From DASUAO01 sp035763745 (GTDB lineage: Bacteria > Actinomycetota > Acidimicrobiia > IMCC26256 > PALSA-555): a DNA stretch of 64,000 bases. The stretch is taken from NCBI GenBank assembly GCA_035763745.1, contig DASUAO010000057.1, positions 1 through 64,000 of the forward strand. Reading direction: 5' to 3'. Position 1 is the stretch's first letter. The number at the start of each line of letters is the position of its first letter. Of the stretch, positions 59,563 to 64,000 are shown piece by piece. The translations under genes and the position numbers were made by a program. The notes under the pieces were generated by a model. That model ran no database searches and was not told the origin of the DNA. It saw nothing but the letters and a program-made list of their open reading frames with translations.

Positions 59563-60177
59563 CTACTTCTTCTTGGCCGGCGCCTTTGCCGCCTTCTTGG
59601 CGGGCGCCTTCTTCGCGGCCGGCTTCTTGGCGGTGGACTTCTTCGCCGACTTCTTCGCCGCCTTCTTGGCCGGCGCCTTCGCGATCGGCTCGTCCTTCCC
59701 GGTGAGCACGTCGTCGAGGCGCAGCTCGGCAGTCTCCTCGTCGACGTTCAGCGCGAAGGTGAGCTCGGACACGAGGATCTGGCGGGCCCGGGCGAGCATC
59801 CGCTTCTCCCCCGCAGACAGACCCTTGTCGGCCTCGCGGAGCGACAGGTTCCGGACGACCTCGGCGACCTGGTAGATGTCGCCGCTCTTGAGCTTCTCGA
59901 CGTGGTTCTTGAAGCGCCGCGACCAGTTCGTGGGCATGCGCGCCTCCTTCTTGCGAAGGACGGCGAACACCTCCTCGACCTCTTCGTCGTTGATCACGTC
60001 GCGCAGGCCGATCTCCTCGGCCTTGTCGACGGGGATGGAGACCTTCAGATCTCCGTAGGTGATCCGCAGCACGAAGTAGTCGGTCTTCTTCTCCTCGAAG
60101 ACGCGCTTCTCCTTGCCCTCGATGATCGCGGCACCGTGGTGCGGGTAGACGACCTTGTCGCCGACGGCGAACGGCAT
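59563..60177 (-). CDS. carD: CarD-family RNA-polymerase-binding regulator with lysine-rich tail
   Basis: CarD stabilises the open complex at rRNA and other promoters by binding RNA polymerase beta. The first 160 residues are a normal CarD: VGDKVVYPHHGAAIIEGKE, then PVDKAEEIGLRDV and the RNLSLREADKGLSAGEKRML helix region. After residue 163 comes a 40-residue tail of Ala, Pro and Lys (APAKKAAKKSAKKSTAKK and similar units) that the usual 160-residue CarD lacks. It recalls the histone-like tails of actinobacterial HupB. ATG 60177 starts at the natural N-terminus. Confidence 0.95.
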   Translation of the reverse strand: MPFAVGDKVVYPHHGAAIIEGKEKRVFEEKKTDYFVLRITYGDLKVSIPVDKAEEIGLRDVINDEEVEEVFAVLRKKEARMPTNWSRRFKNHVEKLKSGDIYQVAEVVRNLSLREADKGLSAGEKRMLARARQILVSELTFALNVDEETAELRLDDVLTGKDEPIAKAPAKKAAKKSAKKSTAKKPAAKKAPAKKAAKAPAKKK

Positions 60178-60309
60178 GGCAGACCTCAGGAACGGTTCGG
60201 GAGCATGGCGGGGACGACTGTGCTGGGGAGGTGCTCGGAGAGCGGTTCGACGAACGGAGACCGACGGGAGCGGCGGCCGAGATCCGTGGGTCGAGACTGA
60301 GCGCCTCTC

Positions 60310-60315
60310 AGGGTA
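60310..60315 (-). promoter_or_regulatory. Possible -10 box of carD
   Basis: TACCCT on the minus strand lies about 130 bases before the carD ATG, so it would give a long 5' leader. A small palindrome CTGAG-CGCCT-CTCAG (60297-60311) touches it. Support is from sequence pattern only. Confidence 0.3.
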
Positions 60316-60348
60316 CCAGACGGGTGTTGGGCCCCCGAGTGGCCGCAC

Positions 60349-60354
60349 TACGCT
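60349..60354 (+). promoter_or_regulatory. Possible -10 box of the Crp-family gene
   Basis: TACGCT lies 19 bases before GTG 60374, leaving a short leader with a GGGGG stretch that can serve as ribosome-binding site. Confidence 0.35.
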
Positions 60355-60373
60355 GCGCCGCGGGGGTCCCGAA

Positions 60374-61039
60374 GTGCCTGAACGACGTCTCGCCGACACG
60401 ACCGACCTGTTCGCTGCGCTGCCTCCGGACCTGCTCGTGGCACTCCAGGAGTTCGCCGAGACCCGGGTGCTGCACCGTCACGAGGTGCTCTTCCGTCAGG
60501 GCGACGAATCCTCGTCGCTGTTCATCGTGGACCACGGCCGCGTCGCGATCGCGACCCAGTCCGGCGACGGACGCGAGTCGGTGATCGCGGTGCTGGAGGA
60601 CGGCGGGCTCTTCGGCGAGCTCCCGCTGTTCGACGGCGCACCTCGCTCCGCCGACGTGCGTGCGCTCGTCGACACGACGTTGCTCGAGGTCGCCTACGAA
60701 CCGGTGCGCACCGCGCTGCGCGAGCAGCCCGACCTGCTCTGGGTCGTCGTGCGGCTCCTGGTGGGGCGCCTCCGGGCAACCGACGAGGTGCTGGCCGACG
60801 CAGTGTTCCGAGACGTCCCCGCGCGCACCGCGAAGCGTCTCCTCGAGCTCGCAGGCGACCAGGACGCGTTCACGTTGCCGGTGACCCAGGAGGACCTCGC
60901 CTCCATGGTGGGCGCATCCCGTGAGCGGGTGAACAAGGCGATCTCGCTCTTCATCCGTCTCGACTGGCTCGGGCTCGAAGGCCGCAACAACTACCGGATC
61001 CTCGATCGCCAGGCACTTCAGGATCGCGCCGAGCTCTGA
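60374..61039 (+). CDS. Crp/Fnr-family transcription regulator
   Basis: The 221-residue protein has a cyclic-nucleotide-binding domain (FRQGDESSSLFIVDHGRVAIA, then GGLFGELPLFDGAPRSADVRAL with the cAMP-contacting Glu, Arg and Ser) and a winged helix (VTQEDLASMVGASRERVNKAISLF). The cNMP contacts match GlxR/Crp of other actinobacteria, where it is a global regulator. No Fnr-type cysteines are present. I placed the start at GTG 60374. It is divergent from carD with 196 bp between. Confidence 0.9.
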   Translation: MPERRLADTTDLFAALPPDLLVALQEFAETRVLHRHEVLFRQGDESSSLFIVDHGRVAIATQSGDGRESVIAVLEDGGLFGELPLFDGAPRSADVRALVDTTLLEVAYEPVRTALREQPDLLWVVVRLLVGRLRATDEVLADAVFRDVPARTAKRLLELAGDQDAFTLPVTQEDLASMVGASRERVNKAISLFIRLDWLGLEGRNNYRILDRQALQDRAEL

Positions 61040-61063
61040 GCACCGGGCTCGCCCCGGCGGTGG

Positions 61064-61804
61064 CTAGGAGGAGATCCAGTCCAGCGTCCGACGCCAGGCA
61101 TCGGAGGCGTCGTCGGGCCGGTGCGCCGGGCGTTCCGGAGCGTGGACGAACCCGTGGTCGGCGTCGGGGTAGACCACGACCGCACAGTCCGACCGGCCGC
61201 GCCACACGTCCCGCAGCGCGTCGATGTCGGCCGCGGGCGTCCACGGGTCGGCGTCACCGAACAGCGCGAGTGTGGGGCACACGTCAGCTGCCGTGGCGAG
61301 GGGCTCCCACACGTGCGCGCCCCGCCACGCGTCGGGGAGACGGATCATCCCGTAGAACGCGACGGCCCGCTCGAAACGCCCCGATGCGGCGGCCTTGAGC
61401 GTCTGCATGCCGCCCATGCAGAACCCGAGGACCGACACCGTGTCGCCGCCGTGGCGTGCTCCGGCGAGGTCGGCCGCCGCGGCGAGGTCGCCGATCTGGA
61501 CACGATCGTCGAGGGACGCCACGAGCCCCATGCGCGTCGTCGGGTCGTCGCCCGCACGATCCTCCGGTGTCGCACGTGCGAACGGTTCGGGACACGCGAC
61601 CACGAATCCGTGCGTCGCCAGGCGCCGACAGAGGTCGTCGAACAGAGGGCGGATCCCCATGATGTCGGGATGCACGACGACTGCGCCGGTGGACTCGCCG
61701 ACCTCCGGTGCGGCCAGGATCGCGTCGACCGCGACGCCGTCGATCCCGGCGACGGTCACCCGCTCGACGGTGGCGGCGTGGGGCCCTTCGAACAGCTCGG
61801 CCAT
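61064..61804 (-). CDS. Dienelactone-hydrolase-family protein
   Basis: The 246-residue protein belongs to the dienelactone hydrolase branch of alpha/beta-hydrolases. The nucleophile is cysteine (VLGFCMGGMQTL), with Asp in LFGDADPWTP and His in PDADHGFVHAPERPAH. The enzyme may open lactones or act on other esters. TAGTCT seven bases before ATG 61804 suggests a leaderless start. It lies downstream of disA, separated by the second palindrome copy. Confidence 0.9.
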   Translation of the reverse strand: MAELFEGPHAATVERVTVAGIDGVAVDAILAAPEVGESTGAVVVHPDIMGIRPLFDDLCRRLATHGFVVACPEPFARATPEDRAGDDPTTRMGLVASLDDRVQIGDLAAAADLAGARHGGDTVSVLGFCMGGMQTLKAAASGRFERAVAFYGMIRLPDAWRGAHVWEPLATAADVCPTLALFGDADPWTPAADIDALRDVWRGRSDCAVVVYPDADHGFVHAPERPAHRPDDASDAWRRTLDWISS

Positions 61805-61847
61805 GGCCGTGAGACTACGCGGGTCCCGGAGCCGGGAGACACGGACG

Positions 61848-61885
61848 TGCGTTGCTCACCCCGCCATGGGCGGGTGAGCAACGCA
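61848..61885. repeat. 38-bp palindrome, copy 2
   Basis: TGCGTTGCTCACCCCGCC (61848-61865), ATG, then GGCGGGTGAGCAACGCA (61869-61885). Same length, loop position and flank (ATCAA follows) as the copy at 24748-24785. Two adjacent base pairs differ: CT/AG there, TG/CA here, so pairing is kept. It lies 17 bp past the disA stop and probably ends its transcript. Confidence 0.7.
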
Positions 61886-61901
61886 TCAAGCGCCGGGGGG
61901 A

Positions 61902-62975
61902 TCAGGTGTAGCGGTCGAGGATGCTCGATTCGGCGATGCGGGCGAGGCCGTCCTTGATCGCACGCGCTCGCGCGTCCCCCACCCCCTCCACCTGCACGAG
62001 GTCGTGGACGCTCGCCCGCATGATCATCTGGAGATCGCGGAACCGCTCCACGACGTGGTCGGAGACCAGCTCGGGGAGCCGTGGGATCTTGTGCAAGAGC
62101 CGGAACCCGCGCGGTTGGACCGCTGCGTCGAGCCCCGTGTCGGCGCCCAGCTCGAGCACGCTCGCGACCAGCTCCAGGTCGAGGACTTCCTCGTCGTCGA
62201 ACGCCGCAAGCCGCGCGAGCAGCTCGACGAGCGACGCGTCGGGCATCTCCGCCGAGTAGTCGCGCGCCACGAGCCGGCGGTCGTCCTCGACGCCGCCCAT
62301 CAGCTCCTCGAGCTGGAGCAGCACGTGGCGTCCGTCGCTCCCGAGCTCGATCACGTAACCCTCGATCTCGTGCGAGATCCGGCGCACCATCTCGGCGCGT
62401 TGGAGCACCGACGCCGCATCGCGCAGCGTGACCAGCCCTTCGATCTCCAGCGCCGACAGCGCGCTGCTCACCGCGTCGAGCCGGGCCTTGTAGCGCTCGA
62501 GGATCTGGAGGGCCTGGTCGGCGCGGGCGAGCACGCGTGCCGTCGGCTCGATCGGCTGCTTCACTCCCCCGATGTGGATCGCGACCTCCGAGCGGTCCTC
62601 GGAGACGGTGATCACCGGAACCTCGATCTGACGGGCCACACGCTCGGCCGTGCGGTGCCGGGTGCCCGTCTCCGACGTCGGGATGTTCGAGTCGGGGACG
62701 AGGTGCACATTGGCGCGGACGATCCGGCCGCAGTCTGCGGCCAGGATGATCGCGCCATCCATCTTGGCGAGCTCGGACAGGCGCGGCGGCGTGAACTCCG
62801 CGTCGAGGAGGAACCCGCCAGAGCACACCGAGAGCACCTCTGGTCCGGCGCCGACGACGATGAGCGCACCCATGCGGGCCTGGATGATCCGCTCGATCCC
62901 GGCGCGCAGCTGGGTGCCCGGAGCCGCGAGGCGCAGGGCGGCGAGCAGCGCTTCGGATCGTGGCGGGCTGGGCAT
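61902..62975 (-). CDS. disA: DNA-integrity scanning diadenylate cyclase DisA
   Basis: DisA makes cyclic di-AMP from ATP and scans DNA for branched structures. The 357-residue protein has the DAC domain first (KMDGAIILAADC with DGA, and TSETGTRHRTAERVARQ with RHR), a helical linker, and a C-terminal helix-hairpin-helix (LVQVEGVGDARARAIKDGL). The natural ATG is at 62975. A TATCGT box about 45 bases upstream is a possible -10. It lies just downstream of radA, its known functional partner. Confidence 0.96.
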   Translation of the reverse strand: MPSPPRSEALLAALRLAAPGTQLRAGIERIIQARMGALIVVGAGPEVLSVCSGGFLLDAEFTPPRLSELAKMDGAIILAADCGRIVRANVHLVPDSNIPTSETGTRHRTAERVARQIEVPVITVSEDRSEVAIHIGGVKQPIEPTARVLARADQALQILERYKARLDAVSSALSALEIEGLVTLRDAASVLQRAEMVRRISHEIEGYVIELGSDGRHVLLQLEELMGGVEDDRRLVARDYSAEMPDASLVELLARLAAFDDEEVLDLELVASVLELGADTGLDAAVQPRGFRLLHKIPRLPELVSDHVVERFRDLQMIMRASVHDLVQVEGVGDARARAIKDGLARIAESSILDRYT

Positions 62976-63048
62976 CGTGTGCGCTCGTTCTCCCGTCGCG
63001 GCGACGACTCGCTGCGGGCCACGATACCGCTCGCGGCGCGAACGGACC

Positions 63049-64000
63049 TCAGGCGGCCCGCACGTCGGCGGCACCGAAGCCGAGCCCGATCGCCGCACCG
63101 AGCGTGCGCGCCGTCGCGACCTGCAGTCCCGGCGCGCCCGCGAGCGAGGGCGGACCGATGACGCGGGTGAAGCCGAGTCGGCCCGCCTCGGCAACCCGTC
63201 GCGCAGACTGGGCCACCTGGCGGAGCTCGCCGCCCAGGCCGATCTCCCCGATCGCGACGGTGCCTCGCGCCATCGCGGCACCCTCCCGTGCGCTCACGAT
63301 CGCGAGAGCGACGGCCAGGTCGACCCCCGGCTCCGCGGCCCGGATCCCTCCGGCCACGCTCGCGTACACCTCGGCGGTCCCGAGCGCGATCCCGGCGTGC
63401 TGCTCGAGGATCGCGAGCAGCAGCGGGAGGCGCGACCCGTCGAGTCCGGTCGCGGAGCGCCGCGGCATCGGCGCGGACGTCGGTGCGACGAGCGCCTGCA
63501 CCTCGACCAGCATCGGCCGACGCCCCTGGACGATCGGCGCGACCACGGAGCCGGGTGCATCGACCCGACGGTCGGAGAGGAAGAGGGCCGACGGGTCGGG
63601 GACGTCCTCGAGACCTTCGCCGCACATCTCGAAGAGCCCCACCTCGGTCGTCGGGCCGAAGCGGTGCTTCAGTGCGTGGAGGAAGCGCAACGTGTGGTGC
63701 CGGTCGCCGTCGAACGTCAGGACGGTGTCGACGAGGTGCTCGAGCGACCGGGGACCGGCGAGCGCACCGTCTTTCGTGACGTGGCCCACGAGCACCGCGG
63801 GGATCCCGCGCGTCTTCGCCACCCGCACGATCGCCTGCGCGCAGTCCCGGACCTGCGCCACCGACCCCGGCGCACCCGGCCGGTCGGGGTCGGAGATCGC
63901 CTGGATGGAGTCGACCGCGAGGACGTCGGGGGCCATCGCCTCGACGTGCGCCAGGACCTGCCCGAGGTCGGTGTCGCCGGCCAGGAGGAGGTCCGGTTGC
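63049..64000 (-). CDS. radA: DNA repair protein RadA (Sms), 5' part beyond the window
   Basis: This is the C-terminal two-thirds of RadA, a branch-migration ATPase in recombination. The frame is open to the window edge (reading QPDLLLAGDTDLGQVLAHVE before the first internal Met). Visible are the Walker-B-type VLAVDSIQAIS, VGHVTKDGALAGPRSLEHLVD, the RadA motif as LKHRFGPTTEVGLFEM, and the Lon-like C-terminal domain with GEIGLGGELRQVAQSARRVAEA. The motif has KHRFG where the family has KNRFG. The zinc finger and Walker A lie outside the window. Confidence 0.94.
   Translation of the reverse strand, partial: QPDLLLAGDTDLGQVLAHVEAMAPDVLAVDSIQAISDPDRPGAPGSVAQVRDCAQAIVRVAKTRGIPAVLVGHVTKDGALAGPRSLEHLVDTVLTFDGDRHHTLRFLHALKHRFGPTTEVGLFEMCGEGLEDVPDPSALFLSDRRVDAPGSVVAPIVQGRRPMLVEVQALVAPTSAPMPRRSATGLDGSRLPLLLAILEQHAGIALGTAEVYASVAGGIRAAEPGVDLAVALAIVSAREGAAMARGTVAIGEIGLGGELRQVAQSARRVAEAGRLGFTRVIGPPSLAGAPGLQVATARTLGAAIGLGFGAADVRAA

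Noticed and set aside
1..64000. CRISPR arrays, insertion sequences, prophage or integrase genes
   Set aside because: No regularly spaced repeats, transposase or integrase motifs, or terminal inverted repeats were seen; composition looks even throughout.

Overview
The window is a stretch of a very GC-rich, gene-dense bacterial chromosome. I place it in the Actinomycetota, most likely Acidimicrobiia. The support is a WhiB protein, CarD with the carD-ispD-ispF-cysS-rlmB order known from mycobacteria, a DUF3263 + LytR_C pair, HemQ, GpgS, a WS/DGAT acyltransferase, PII/GlnD/Amt behind a GlnR-like site, many GTG starts and many four-base gene overlaps. There is no phage, insertion sequence, CRISPR array or obvious island; almost everything looks like ordinary chromosomal core or lipid/CoA metabolism.

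Layout. 0-5.6 kb: moeA, galU and plsY on the minus strand, then fmdB, a SAF-domain protein, uppP and a HAD hydrolase on the plus strand. 5.6-14.7 kb: the TldD/PmbA protease pair, a FlK-like thioesterase, a ThDP enzyme with an alpha/beta hydrolase, and a plus-strand membrane/lipid run (LPG-synthase-type flippase, PAP2_3, VOC). 14.7-24.8 kb: a self-regulating LysR gene, WhiB, a phosphotransferase with paired CrcB fluoride channels and ArfB, an ABC-2 exporter, a CLC channel with CBS domains, a CaiB-type CoA-transferase, PAC2 and SRPBCC. 24.8-34.7 kb: M20 peptidase, MBL hydrolase, amidase, WS/DGAT, an LPETG surface protein, a lipoprotein, and an AidB-like dehydrogenase coupled to pyrE. 34.7-41.5 kb: NUDIX, the nitrogen module amt-glnB-glnD, hemQ. 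41.5-48 kb: groEL under two CIRCE operators, and a metal ABC transporter divergent from a DtxR-family regulator. 48-55.3 kb: a SAM-I riboswitch in front of a threonine-synthase-like gene and a sulfur-carrier gene, then gpgS, glycerate kinase and two trehalose-type glycosyltransferases. 55.3-64 kb: VirR-like gene, DUF3263, tRNA-Thr, rlmB, cysS, ispF, ispD, carD, a Crp regulator, a dienelactone hydrolase, disA and the 3' part of radA.

The most informative signals are regulatory. (1) A SAM-I riboswitch precedes a threonine-synthase homologue followed 1 bp later by a MoaD/ThiS-like protein ending in Gly-Gly. This matches the MetM/MetO route (O-phosphohomoserine + sulfur-carrier thiocarboxylate to homocysteine) known from Streptomyces. 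(2) A 22-bp gap separates the DtxR-family regulator from its transporter; both genes have a leaderless -10 box inside one palindrome, and the regulator carries carboxylates where IdeR has Met10 and Cys102. (3) A four-half-site GlnR-type box lies upstream of amt-glnB-glnD. (4) A recurring TAnnnT-N6-start pattern marks at least ten leaderless genes. (5) A 38-bp palindrome occurs twice with compensated stem changes.

All product calls are from reading motifs in the translated sequence; no database search was run.
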